A DNA stretch of 64,000 nucleotides. It comes from JAJYSO01 sp964495935 (lineage in GTDB: Bacteria > Bacteroidota > Bacteroidia > Flavobacteriales > Flavobacteriaceae). Position 1 is the stretch's first letter. Every line of letters begins with the position of its first letter. A model generated the notes under the pieces. It saw only the letters and a program-made list of their open reading frames with translations, searched no databases and was not told the origin of the DNA. The position numbers and the translations under genes were made by a program. This document shows, piece after piece, positions 27,894 to 36,828 of the stretch. The stretch covers positions 57,876 to 121,875 of the forward strand of contig CAZBXQ010000003.1 in the NCBI GenBank assembly GCA_964495935.1, in the 5' to 3' direction.

Positions 27894-28130
27894 TTAAAGA
27901 CCCAATAGTTTCTTGACCAATTCTTTATTTTCCGGGCTTGCAGCATTTAACAGCCGCTGCTTAGCACTTTCTCTTATAGTAGTAGCTTCCACGGTATCTT
28001 TAAGGTTATAGCCTCCGGGATATCTATGTCTATCATACTCGTGAAGAACTGTTCCATCCTCGTATAAAGTATAATCATCATCTAAATCTCCTTTCATTCT
28101 ACGGGAAGTTGCAATTATTTTTGGTTTCAT
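27894..28130 (-). CDS. Small hypothetical protein coupled to the acetyltransferase
   Basis: The 78-residue protein is basic and hydrophilic (MKPKIIATSRRMKGDLDDDY, later VKKLLGL). Its start overlaps the GNAT stop by 4 bp, so the two are translated together. There is no recognised domain. It could be the second member of a small two-gene module such as a GNAT-type toxin pair, but the ribbon-helix-helix repressor usual for those was not seen. Confidence 0.6.
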   Translation of the reverse strand: MKPKIIATSRRMKGDLDDDYTLYEDGTVLHEYDRHRYPGGYNLKDTVEATTIRESAKQRLLNAASPENKELVKKLLGL

Positions 28131-28633
28131 ATTTGTTGGTTTTTGACGTTTTTAATTCTAAGAAAAAGACCAAGCTCGTCTTTATGAATATTACTTTTCC
28201 AGCTATTCCCTTTTCGCACGAACTCGTTTTTCATTAGTATTCTTACCATTGCTGGATTAGACTCAATTTCTGTGGTAGCCATTAAATTTTCATTCTTATT
28301 TTCTTTTATAAGTAAATCTACAATTTTACTTGATATTCCTTTTCCGGTGTGCTCTTCATCAGTAAAAAGATAGCCAAGTTCCCAATCGAAATCTTTTTCC
28401 AAATCCTTTAAATTGGCTTTTTTCTCATTGAAATCACTTTTAGTTTTCTCCTTTATACCCCCAATAGCAATAGGATTATTGGCTATATATGCAATGCATA
28501 TGACCTTACACCTGTCTGCCTTTTCCGATAATTCACCTTCAACTTTTCCCTGTTTTGCTAACAACTCTGCAAAAATGTTTCTTTCATCATCTGAAAGGTC
28601 TTTTTTTTGGATAATCTTGTATTCTGGGACCAT
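28127..28633 (-). CDS. GNAT-family N-acetyltransferase
   Basis: The 168-residue protein follows the GNAT order: a beta-strand pair VICIAYIANNPIAIGGIKEK, motif A DWELGYLFTDEEHTGKGIS in which the acetyl-CoA loop is HTGKGIS, and a final TEIESNPAMVRILMKNEFVR. The substrate is unknown. It is first of a two-gene unit with the 78-residue protein. Confidence 0.8.
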   Translation of the reverse strand: MVPEYKIIQKKDLSDDERNIFAELLAKQGKVEGELSEKADRCKVICIAYIANNPIAIGGIKEKTKSDFNEKKANLKDLEKDFDWELGYLFTDEEHTGKGISSKIVDLLIKENKNENLMATTEIESNPAMVRILMKNEFVRKGNSWKSNIHKDELGLFLRIKNVKNQQI

Positions 28634-28827
28634 TATTATAGAAAGTTATATGTTTGACTGTTAAATATACAAAATTTAACCCAACGCAATCTTCTAATAA
28701 TCAGTCTGATTTGTAATTCACTTATAGAACAAATCACATACAATAACTCTAAGTTATAGATATTTACAAGTTAATAAAAGTATTAGACTCAGTTTACAAT
28801 ATCCCCCTTATAACACTAAGAGTTGGA

Positions 28828-30138
28828 CTAACTCTTCTTCCTCCGTTTTTTCTTCTTCTTTTTCTTCATCCTGTAGGCAAAATTAATTTCTTCATAATCT
28901 TCCCCTTGATTCAAGGGCAGCCATCCCCCTAAAGCTTCGATTATACCTAAATCAGTATTATAATCTTCTTGCGGGGTGAGGTCTGTTAGAAAATCAAAAA
29001 AGGAATGTACGGATTTGGGTTCGGATTTAGCTTTTTTATGATGATAGGTGTGTTTTGTTTTTGAAAAATTGGGTTCTTCTTTTTGGGATTGGTGGTTGGC
29101 TTGCCAATAATCATTAAAGGCATTAGCGGAAAATTGTTTACCTAACCGGGAACCGTTCCAGACCGTTTTGGAGTTATGGTCGATAAATGTCATTCCATAA
29201 ACTCTGCCGGTAGCAGTTTTTCTAATAACTACGTTTAGACCTTGGGCCATCAATTGTTTTTTAAAAGCACTCTCATCGCTGGTTGTCTGCAAAGCTGTGG
29301 AAATAACCGCTTTTAAAGTTGGTTTAGTAGAATGATCTTTTAATGCTATTTTGCTTTTTTTAAAATGTGCTTCCAAAGCTGGAAGTCCAGCTTTTTTCCC
29401 AAAGAGGGAAGATTTAAAGGGAAGGCTGGCCTTTTCTCCGTTTTCATTCAAAGGAAAGTATAATAAACCGCGTCGCTTTTCTCCGTGTAACACGCTCTCT
29501 ACCTTTTCCGTCGTAATATTAAAAAGCGAAAGCAATGCATTATATTCTCCTAATGTTTGAAACTGATAATAATTCGGTAAGTGCCGGATTATTGAGGCCA
29601 TTTGGCTTTTAATATCTCCTTTGATATAATCTACCGGGTAAAAAATTTTATTGTTTTTTTGGCGGTCTTTTTCAGTAGCCGGTATCAATCCGTGTTTTTG
29701 CTCTAATGTCCGACAAACCTTCATTGACCGTACCTTCTCAAATTTATCTGAAATTTTTTTGCCGTTTTCGTCCACGCAAACCGATACGATATGAATGTGA
29801 GTACGATCGATATCCGTATGTTTAAATACTACAAAGGGTTGTTCTCCGTAGCCCATTTCCCGCATATACTCAGTGGCCAATTTTTGAAAAAGGCTATCAT
29901 CTACCTTATCCTTCGGATCAGGATTTAGCGAGATATGCAAAGTGTGCTTTTCTGTATTTCGGTTGGCAAGAATGTAAGGGATAAAAGACTTCGCCAATTG
30001 TGGGACAGAATAAAGCCCGTTTTTGGTCTCGATCATTTTGTTCATATACAAAACCTTCCCTTTTTCTTTATCCACTTTCAATTGGTTGTAGGCCAAGGCT
30101 CCATATAAATTACTGCCTCTTCCTATTTTCGCTATCAT
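28828..30138 (-). CDS. mobB: MobB-type relaxase
   Basis: The 436-residue nuclease has a relaxase N-terminal domain with HTLHISLNP and the metal-binding triad FKHTDIDRTHIHIV (HxDx4HxH). A candidate catalytic Tyr is in GALAYNQLK. The C-terminus ends in a long basic run (KKKKKKKRRKKS). It nicks oriT and pilots the DNA strand. The ATG at 30138 is preferred to the TTG two codons upstream. It overlaps mobA by 29 bp. Confidence 0.9.
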   Translation of the reverse strand: MIAKIGRGSNLYGALAYNQLKVDKEKGKVLYMNKMIETKNGLYSVPQLAKSFIPYILANRNTEKHTLHISLNPDPKDKVDDSLFQKLATEYMREMGYGEQPFVVFKHTDIDRTHIHIVSVCVDENGKKISDKFEKVRSMKVCRTLEQKHGLIPATEKDRQKNNKIFYPVDYIKGDIKSQMASIIRHLPNYYQFQTLGEYNALLSLFNITTEKVESVLHGEKRRGLLYFPLNENGEKASLPFKSSLFGKKAGLPALEAHFKKSKIALKDHSTKPTLKAVISTALQTTSDESAFKKQLMAQGLNVVIRKTATGRVYGMTFIDHNSKTVWNGSRLGKQFSANAFNDYWQANHQSQKEEPNFSKTKHTYHHKKAKSEPKSVHSFFDFLTDLTPQEDYNTDLGIIEALGGWLPLNQGEDYEEINFAYRMKKKKKKKRRKKS

Positions 30139-30577
30139 TATCAACGTAATCTTTTAGATGTTTCCTTTCAAATTCTTCTGTCAGTTGAATGATTTTTTGA
30201 CATAAAGCAGCCATTTGGGCGGTTTGTTTTTCCAATTTATAGAGATGGGCAGCTGCTTTTTTCTCCGTAAAATGACGGTATAATAGCTTTACAATTTGGT
30301 TATAATTCACTCCTACCGAACGAAATTGGCCGTGAAAAGACGTCAAACGCATATAAAAATCAATCGTTCCTTTATCGATCCGAATGGTTTTTATGGTCTT
30401 TTCAAAAATACAGGAGGTAATAAAGTGCGCTTTTACACGCATACCGGATTGTTCGTACAAGGCCAAGAACCGGGCGTGATCCTTCGCATTAAAGGAAATG
30501 GAATACCGGAATTTTGCCGGATCTTTTTTCGGACGCCGGCCGGTCTTTTTCAGTTTTCTTTTTTTATTCTCATTCAT
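30110..30577 (-). CDS. mobA: MobA-type relaxosome DNA-binding protein
   Basis: The 155-residue protein has a basic N-terminus (KKRKLKKTGRRPKKDPAKFR) leading into a ribbon-helix-helix-like region with YSISFNAKDHARFLALYEQS. The helical remainder contains SVGVNYNQIVKLL, which is typical of MobA/MobC-type relaxosome accessory proteins. It binds oriT and helps MobB. The candidate oriT with inverted repeats lies immediately upstream. Confidence 0.88.
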   Translation of the reverse strand: MNENKKRKLKKTGRRPKKDPAKFRYSISFNAKDHARFLALYEQSGMRVKAHFITSCIFEKTIKTIRIDKGTIDFYMRLTSFHGQFRSVGVNYNQIVKLLYRHFTEKKAAAHLYKLEKQTAQMAALCQKIIQLTEEFERKHLKDYVDNDSENRKRQ

Positions 30578-30599
30578 AGCAAATCCATCTTAATTTCAT

Positions 30600-30710
30600 A
30601 CAAAACCCCGACTTCGGAGGGCGTTTTTAGCTCCCTGCAAGGGCAAGTTGTTTTGAGCAGCAGAGAACATTTCGAGCAGCTCAAAACACAACTTGCTGTG
30701 TTCTGGTGAA
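30600..30710. other. Candidate oriT with nested inverted repeats
   Basis: Upstream of mobA lie CCCTGCAAGGG (30633-30643) and a long imperfect inverted repeat: GCAAGTTGTTTTGAGC (30643-30658) against GCTCAAAACACAACTTGC (30679-30696), interrupted only by a 2-nt insertion. AGAACA/TGTTCT flank inside and outside. Position next to mobA and structure suit an origin of transfer. The minus-strand reading frame here (30574-30879) looks non-coding. Confidence 0.5.
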
Positions 30711-30879
30711 CACATAATTCTGTCCTTCTAATAAGCTTTAAGCAAACAGAAAAAATCAGTTTTAATCCGATTTTATAATTCACCAAAAAGCCGATAGGAT
30801 TTTGCATAAATCGATTATTAAATAACATTACAAAGTAAGTCATTGTCAATGTGGTTGTTGCAATGATGGGAGCGGACAA

Positions 30880-31289
30880 AAAATGCCTTTACGCGCCAAA
30901 TACCCCTTTTCGATAAAAGCACTTATATATCTGCATTACTTTGTTGATACGAATGGCAGTAACAACATAAATAAGTACAGAGGTAATTATCCAAATGCTT
31001 AAAGATCTAAGTAAAAAAGTATGGAGATAGACCTATCAATAGGTAAAATGATAATCCTCTACAGAAGAACCTATTTAGAGTCAGAATCGGGTACTTAAAT
31101 AAGATTGCCTATAAGGTTTTAAGTAAGAATATACAGAAAGGGTGAGGTGTATATATAAGTCCCTAAGTATCGAATTATTTGAATAGCTCTTTATAAAGTA
31201 GCAGACTTCTATAGAGTCAATGATACACAGTTACAACTATAAAAACGTATGTAGATAGAAACCATATATAATTTAAAAATAACAGTAAA
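30880..31289. promoter_or_regulatory. Divergent intergenic region between mob and tra operons
   Basis: This 410-nt A/T-rich stretch has no gene. It contains a perfect palindrome ACCTATCAATAGGT (31031-31044) and two further half-site-like copies (CCTATTTAG near 31070, GCCTATAAGGT near 31110), suggesting operators for a regulator of tra expression. The traA start follows directly. Confidence 0.4.
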
Positions 31290-32057
31290 ATGAAAACGAA
31301 ACATAAAACCATTTTTGTTGCCTTTTCCTCTCAAAAAGGCGGAGTAGGAAAAAGTACGTTTACTACCTTATTAGCCAGCACGCTTCATTATCGATTAGGC
31401 TATAATGTAGCGGTATTTGATGCGGATTTTCCACAACATAGTTTGATGAAAATGAAAACCCGTGATTTGGCAATGGTAATGGAAAACGAAAATTTGAAGA
31501 GGCTTGCCTATAAACAATTTACGAGTATTAACAAGAAAGCCTATCCCATAATGCAGTACAAAGCAGAGCAGGTTTTGGAAGCGGCTCAGGAATATTTAGA
31601 AGCTTCCCCTATCCCCGTGGATGTGCTGTTCTTTGATTTACCTGGAACGGTTAATACCCCCGGAATTCTTAAAGCTTTGGCGGGAATGCACCATATTTTT
31701 ACTCCAATTATAGCGGATCGAGTAGTAATGGAAAGCACGCTCATTTTTACACAACTCTTAAACGATGTCATTCGCAAAAAAGGGGAAACTTCCATAAAAA
31801 CCATCCACTTATTTTGGAACCGGGTGGATGGAAGGGAAAGAACGCCATTGTATAAGGTTTATGACAATCTCATAGAACAGTTAGGATTGAATCTAATGGA
31901 AAGCCGAATCAAGAACAGTATCCGCTTTCGTAAAGAAAGTGAGGTAAATAGTAAAGCTGTTTTCCGTTCCACCGTATTACCACCGGATAAAAGGCTAATG
32001 AAAGCCACTCGGTTGGATCTCTTTGTCAATGAATTTTTAAAAATCACCCAATTATAA
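31290..32057 (+). CDS. traA: ParA-type ATPase (TraA of CTnDOT-like elements)
   Basis: The 255-residue protein has the deviant Walker A QKGGVGKST (15-23), the switch I-like VAVFDADFPQHSL and Walker B-like VDVLFFDLPGTVN. It belongs to the ParA/MinD ATPases encoded first in tra operons of Bacteroidota elements, where it is named TraA; it may position the element or the transfer machinery. No ParB partner is next to it. Confidence 0.85.
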   Translation: MKTKHKTIFVAFSSQKGGVGKSTFTTLLASTLHYRLGYNVAVFDADFPQHSLMKMKTRDLAMVMENENLKRLAYKQFTSINKKAYPIMQYKAEQVLEAAQEYLEASPIPVDVLFFDLPGTVNTPGILKALAGMHHIFTPIIADRVVMESTLIFTQLLNDVIRKKGETSIKTIHLFWNRVDGRERTPLYKVYDNLIEQLGLNLMESRIKNSIRFRKESEVNSKAVFRSTVLPPDKRLMKATRLDLFVNEFLKITQL

Positions 32058-32065
32058 TTACGATT

Positions 32066-32503
32066 ATGGCTACGAATAAGAAAAACAAAAAAGCTTCTGA
32101 AATCAATGAAGAGCTGATGATGAACCTAATGGTCGATGGCATAAAAGAGGAAGGATTACAACTTCCAAAAGAACCAATGAATAAATCTTCAGAAACAAAA
32201 AATTCGGATTCTCAGACACCAAAAAAGAAATCGAGCATCTCAAAAAAAGCCAAATCAAGAAGTACAGTTAAGGCAGATTATGAGGCTATCTTTTTTAAAA
32301 ATCCGGAAACCAATGCCCGAGATGGGAAAACCGTTTATATCCGCCCTGATTTCCACGAAAAACTATCTCGTATTGTTCAGGTAATTGGGGACAACAAACT
32401 GTCCATTTATGCTTATTTGGACAATGTTTTGGAATATCATTTTGAGGAGTTTGGCGAGCAAATCATCAAAAGTTTTAATGACAAGTACAAACCAATTTTA
32501 TAG
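32066..32503 (+). CDS. TraB-position protein, DUF3408 type
   Basis: The 145-residue protein starts with a Lys/Ser-rich disordered segment (SSISKKAKSRSTVKADYEAI) and ends in a conserved ribbon-helix-helix-like part, YIRPDFHEKLSRIVQVIGDN then LSIYAYLDNVLEYHF. This matches the DUF3408/TraB family that follows TraA. Probable DNA-binding regulator or partner of the ParA-like protein. The spacing is 8 bp from traA and 2 bp to the next gene. Confidence 0.75.
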   Translation: MATNKKNKKASEINEELMMNLMVDGIKEEGLQLPKEPMNKSSETKNSDSQTPKKKSSISKKAKSRSTVKADYEAIFFKNPETNARDGKTVYIRPDFHEKLSRIVQVIGDNKLSIYAYLDNVLEYHFEEFGEQIIKSFNDKYKPIL

Positions 32504-32505
32504 TT

Positions 32506-33138
32506 ATGGAAATTCTAATATTACTATGCTTGCTGATTATTATTTTCTTGCTTCTCTCTGATAAAATTGACATTCATAAACAAAGATTTGAAAAGAGTAA
32601 AAAAGAGGAAATAAATCGGCATTTTCCTGATATAATGGGAAAATCCAAGCCTCTTAGAAGACAATCGGCGCCAAAACCTGTCAGTGAATACCAAAGTGAA
32701 AAAGATGTTGAGAAAGCGGATAATTTTGAGGAAGAAATCAACGAAAAAGAAGTTGATATTCAAATTCCGCAGGAAGAGCTGGAGGATGTTTTTAGTGAAA
32801 TGCCTGATCTTGAAGAAGAGGAGGAAGAATGGAACAGGCAGGGACAATCCGGAGGCGAAGACGGTTTAGCCCAAGGGGTTACCTTTGAAGAACTGAGCAC
32901 TGTGGGGATGTTGCTCCAAAAAGAAAAATTGGTGCCTTCCCAAAAGGAAACAGCAGTAGCGATTGTTCAAAAAATAGATGGAACCGAATTATTCGACCTA
33001 TTGGAAAGTTCTATGGAGGGTGCGTCCAAAAAAATAGCCCAGCTTTTGGATCGCACTCTTTCCATTAAAACAGAACCCGGTTCTTCCATTTTGCGGAAAA
33101 ATGATTTAGAGGATTTTGATATTGGGGAGTTTTTGTGA
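32506..33138 (+). CDS. Membrane-anchored acidic protein in traD position
   Basis: The 210-residue protein has one N-terminal membrane helix (ILILLCLLIIIFLLLSDKID), a highly acidic central region (DLEEEEEEWNRQGQ) and a C-terminal helical domain. No enzymatic motif was recognised. In CTnDOT-like operons a gene of this kind occupies the traC/traD position. Its stop is only 9 bp from the end of the opposing ATPase gene, so it marks the edge of the inserted operon. Confidence 0.65.
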   Translation: MEILILLCLLIIIFLLLSDKIDIHKQRFEKSKKEEINRHFPDIMGKSKPLRRQSAPKPVSEYQSEKDVEKADNFEEEINEKEVDIQIPQEELEDVFSEMPDLEEEEEEWNRQGQSGGEDGLAQGVTFEELSTVGMLLQKEKLVPSQKETAVAIVQKIDGTELFDLLESSMEGASKKIAQLLDRTLSIKTEPGSSILRKNDLEDFDIGEFL

Positions 33139-33147
33139 GACTTATCC

Positions 33148-35280
33148 TTATTCCGATGGAGCTAACCTTTGAATAACTTTATGGATATTGTCCAGTTTTA
33201 CCAGATTATAGCTCGACTCCTTTAAATCTTCTGTTAGAACATCTAATTCAATCTTTTCATTTTCTTCATTGAAAAGTGGTGTATTTATAGATGTGAAAAT
33301 TATTATTTGTTTACCTTCTATCTTGGATGAAGCAGAAAAAAGTTCTTTGAGGCTATGTAAATTTGTCCTGTGTTGTCCAGGTTCATCAAAAATTATAATT
33401 CCAGGATGGTTAATGCCATTTTTTAGCAGTCCCAATGTGTAGGCCCAAATATTCCTTACAAAGTCAGATGCAGACGAATTAATACGGATAGATTGGGGTA
33501 TAGTATCTTTTTTATATCTTTTATAAACAGGGAAATACTTAAATGGTTTTTTTCTATTTATTGAAATTTGATATTTCTGATTACTTTCATAATCAAACCT
33601 AAATAAATAATCTTTGTATTGAACTTCAAAATCAGAAAGTTTAAGCTCATCTTCTTTTTCCGATTCGCCCAACTCACTAATCTCTATATTGTTATGGTGA
33701 TATTTATTTGCTAAATCTTTCAGTTCATTCTTTAATTCAGAGATTGTTTTTTTAATCCATAGTAAGTCTTTTATCTCACTTTCCAATTGAATCTTTTTTA
33801 CAACTTCTGATTCTGAAAACGCCCTGTCATCTGCTATTAAGTCTTTCGATAAAGATTTAATCAAAACCTCCTTTTGTCGCAAAGAATTTTTAAAATATAT
33901 CCCAAGCGTCTCTTTCTCATCAATAGTTTTCTTTAAGCTATAAAGTGAAGATTCTATTATTTTCTTTTGACTCCGTAAAAAACTGGTATTCTCCTCTAAG
34001 GTGAATTGGGGTATTTTTATTTTCTTAGAAGAAATTAAATCTGTTGTTACTTCTTGAGAGCAGGTTGGGCAACGGTTTGTTCCACGTTCATTGATGATGT
34101 TTTCGCTAAAAACTTTTTGTAAATTGATATGATCTTTAATCTCAGATTGTACAACTATCCGTTGGTTATTAAGTTTTTCATATTGATTTTTCTCAACTCG
34201 CAACTTGTTTTCAAATTTTCTAATGTGATCCTTGAGCTTAAAATATTCTTCCTTTTGTTGATTATACTCTAATATAACGTCCTCTCTATTATTTTTTATA
34301 GTCGATAATGGCCTATTTTCTATTTTCTCTAAAGCCATAGTTTTTTGAACCATAAATTCTTGTATATCAATTTCCTCATTTTCAGATGTCGAAAAATAAA
34401 TGCTAATATCATTAATTTCACTGTTATCCGTCGTGAGTTCTTCTGGGATATTTTTAATTGTACAATTGACTCGCTTTTCTAAATTTGAGAAGTAGTTAAT
34501 TTTGTTTCTCCATTCCTCGGTAATTATTTTTTTCTCTTTATTTAAGATGTCTTTTTTTGTGGAAAGTTTTATTTCATTCAAATCAAGAATGAATTCAACA
34601 ATTTTCTCCTTTGCTTTTGGTATGCCGAAAAAAGGCATAGTCGCAAAAAAATCGGACCACCCTTTTGTTTGTTCGATAAAAATTGCTGAAAATATGGCCT
34701 GTAAATAAAGGGGGCTATAATTATCTAATCTTGAATTATTACTTACTTTAGGTAACTGAATTTGCATAAAATTGCTTAACCAATAATAAAATCCATTTTC
34801 GTCCTCATTATTGCCCCTTGAATTAACAAAATAAACACCATTCGGAGTTTGTTCCCTTTCCTTATCTTTAAAGGATGAATTTTGGATAGAATAAACATTT
34901 ATATTAGACAACTTTATTTTCTTATTATCCGTTTTAATATATCGTTCTAAACGAGCTACCTCATTGTTTCCATTTTCGACTTCCAGAATTACTTTGGATG
35001 AATGTACTTTGTGTGTAACACTTCCATCATCTACATCCGATTTAATTGTAAAAGCTTGTTTGAGCGCTTTATCTAATGCTTTATCATTATGTCCTCCAAG
35101 AAGTTCCTCCATTCCGAGAGCATAATAAATACACGAATTTATGGTTGTTTTTCCTTTCGAATTTGGGCCAGCTATGATGTTTAATCCTTGATCAAATGAA
35201 AAATCGAATCCAAACAAGTCAGTTATATTGTCACATTTATCAGTAAGGATTTCTGTTCTTAATTTATTTATCTTAAGCAT
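33148..35280 (-). CDS. SMC/Rad50-like ATPase of a three-component ABC system
   Basis: The 710-residue protein starts at the ATG at 35280 (the longer frame begins with TTG). It has Walker A AGPNSKGKTT near the N-terminus, two long coiled-coil stretches around a zinc-hook CPTC (NRCPTCSQEV), and Walker B in HPGIIIFDEPGQ followed by IIIFTSIN. This is the architecture of SMC-like ABC ATPases that sense nucleic acid. It is the last gene of a four-gene operon with a winged-helix-like protein, a protease and an MBL hydrolase, as in ABC three-component (ABC-3C) conflict systems. The low GC and opposite orientation within tra indicate acquisition as cargo. Its trigger and activity are not known. Confidence 0.82.
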   Translation of the reverse strand: MLKINKLRTEILTDKCDNITDLFGFDFSFDQGLNIIAGPNSKGKTTINSCIYYALGMEELLGGHNDKALDKALKQAFTIKSDVDDGSVTHKVHSSKVILEVENGNNEVARLERYIKTDNKKIKLSNINVYSIQNSSFKDKEREQTPNGVYFVNSRGNNEDENGFYYWLSNFMQIQLPKVSNNSRLDNYSPLYLQAIFSAIFIEQTKGWSDFFATMPFFGIPKAKEKIVEFILDLNEIKLSTKKDILNKEKKIITEEWRNKINYFSNLEKRVNCTIKNIPEELTTDNSEINDISIYFSTSENEEIDIQEFMVQKTMALEKIENRPLSTIKNNREDVILEYNQQKEEYFKLKDHIRKFENKLRVEKNQYEKLNNQRIVVQSEIKDHINLQKVFSENIINERGTNRCPTCSQEVTTDLISSKKIKIPQFTLEENTSFLRSQKKIIESSLYSLKKTIDEKETLGIYFKNSLRQKEVLIKSLSKDLIADDRAFSESEVVKKIQLESEIKDLLWIKKTISELKNELKDLANKYHHNNIEISELGESEKEDELKLSDFEVQYKDYLFRFDYESNQKYQISINRKKPFKYFPVYKRYKKDTIPQSIRINSSASDFVRNIWAYTLGLLKNGINHPGIIIFDEPGQHRTNLHSLKELFSASSKIEGKQIIIFTSINTPLFNEENEKIELDVLTEDLKESSYNLVKLDNIHKVIQRLAPSE

Positions 35281-35285
35281 AATCT

Positions 35286-35741
35286 TTATATTAATTTCCA
35301 ATTCATATTAGCAACGCTCAATCTATTTTTGGATATTGTTCCTAAAGCTTTTATTTTTTGCATTTCCTCTTGAAAAAGTCCAAACTGGTTAATTTCTTTT
35401 AAGATTCTGTGACCTTCTTCTGTAGTCTTAATTTCAAGTGTTTGGTTCACAATCACTCGTTCAATATATCCATTGATTAACCCTAATGCCAACACATCTT
35501 CAATGCCGTGTTCAAAAGTCCAAGGAATCAAAGTTCTTCTTTCTTGCTTTGCAAAATCAAACAACACCTGATAATTTATTTCGTTTCGTAAACTCCAAAA
35601 AACAATATGAATTAATTGTAAGCTTGCTTTTTTTCCATACCCGCAATTTGAAACTATTGCCAGAAGTAAAACTATTTTATAATATCCATTATATCTAATG
35701 GATATCGATGTTGGTTTTTGATCTAATTGAATATTAATCAT
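35286..35741 (-). CDS. Small winged-helix-like middle component
   Basis: The 151-residue protein is helical with a central helix pair (KKASLQLIHIVFWSLRNEIN) and a wing-like segment (LINGYIERVIVNQTLEIKTT). That fits the short middle component that links effector and ATPase in ABC-3C systems. There is no catalytic motif. It overlaps the protease gene by 8 bp and precedes the ATPase by 5 bp. The family assignment is by size, fold pattern and position, so it is tentative. Confidence 0.65.
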   Translation of the reverse strand: MINIQLDQKPTSISIRYNGYYKIVLLLAIVSNCGYGKKASLQLIHIVFWSLRNEINYQVLFDFAKQERRTLIPWTFEHGIEDVLALGLINGYIERVIVNQTLEIKTTEEGHRILKEINQFGLFQEEMQKIKALGTISKNRLSVANMNWKLI

Positions 35742-36828
35742 TTTTACTAAAATTTAATGTACATTCTCCCAACCACTCCAATATCTGGTATTCTGATGAA
35801 TCAGAATTTACATGTTTGGGAAGCATATCTAATTGATCTCTTAGTTGATTTTGAAGATCAATTTTTGAATCTAAAGCTTCATTACTTTCACGGACAACTC
35901 TTGAATAACTGTCTTCCACTTGATCTACAAATCTTCTAACTGTTTTTTTAAATTCAGTATAAAGTAGTGGATAGTCATTTTCAAGTGAGTTAATATTATC
36001 CTTCATGGCTAAGAAATTGCGTATATTTTTTGTGGTAATAGAATTTGCTTTAGCCTCATCTGGATATAATACTTTGTTTTTGCGATAAAGGTTTTTGAAA
36101 AACAGACTATTATCATTTTTAAAAGCTTCGATTTCTTTATCTGTTCGTTTCTTTTCAATGTTTTCTTCCCATTGTCTCAGATTTTCAAAATCGGATAAAT
36201 CCACATATTCTGAAATGTATTGCTCAATATGTTTTATAGAACAGCAATCGATATCATCATTCCACGCTTTTTCTGTGATAACAGAGTTAAGAATTCCAAT
36301 CAGAAAAGGCGAATTATGTCGATATATAAATACTCCACTACCAGAAAGCCCCTTTGCCAAATATTGACCATTTTCTCCTCCCTGATCAAATGTTTCTCCC
36401 ATCAAAGAAATTCTGAAGGAGCCTAATGATTCGTTTATGGAGAGTATTTTGCCAGTAAAAGGTCGGTATTGATCTATATTAATCCCTTGATAACCGCAAA
36501 ATTTTATTTCACTTTCTGATATAAATCCACGACCTAACTTATATTGATGAAGTAATTCTGTTTCGTTATCAAAATCAATTTCAATAAGAGCGAAATCATG
36601 TTCTTGATTAAATTCTTTAACTTCAATACTTGTTATCGTATTGAATTCCGAATTATAATTATCTTGCTTTTCTATAATTATATCCTTAGCCATAGGCGTA
36701 GTATCACCTAAACAATGTGCTGCAGTTAAAACATAGAAAGCGTCATTCCCTGGAAGTAGTACTCCGCTACCTATGTTTTCATTGCTTTTTATTCTCACGC
36801 AATATTTTTCGGTTGAAATTTTCATCAT
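35734..36828 (-). CDS. Trypsin-like serine protease with C-terminal recruitment region
   Basis: The 364-residue protein has an S1-family fold with all triad residues in place: LTAAHCLG (His38), QEHDFALIEID (Asp77) and KGLSGSGVFI (Ser, about 169). There is no signal peptide, so it acts in the cytoplasm. After about residue 215 come 150 residues of charged helices ending in ILEWLGECTLNFSKND, the likely docking part for the middle component. It overlaps the MBL gene by 4 bp and the next gene by 8 bp. Context suggests an abortive-infection effector activated by the ATPase; that is inference. Confidence 0.82.
   Translation of the reverse strand: MMKISTEKYCVRIKSNENIGSGVLLPGNDAFYVLTAAHCLGDTTPMAKDIIIEKQDNYNSEFNTITSIEVKEFNQEHDFALIEIDFDNETELLHQYKLGRGFISESEIKFCGYQGINIDQYRPFTGKILSINESLGSFRISLMGETFDQGGENGQYLAKGLSGSGVFIYRHNSPFLIGILNSVITEKAWNDDIDCCSIKHIEQYISEYVDLSDFENLRQWEENIEKKRTDKEIEAFKNDNSLFFKNLYRKNKVLYPDEAKANSITTKNIRNFLAMKDNINSLENDYPLLYTEFKKTVRRFVDQVEDSYSRVVRESNEALDSKIDLQNQLRDQLDMLPKHVNSDSSEYQILEWLGECTLNFSKND

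Noticed and set aside
30574..30879. 101-residue minus-strand open frame upstream of mobA
   Set aside because: It covers the inverted repeats of the candidate oriT and has a composition unlike neighbouring proteins (Cys-rich, no domain).
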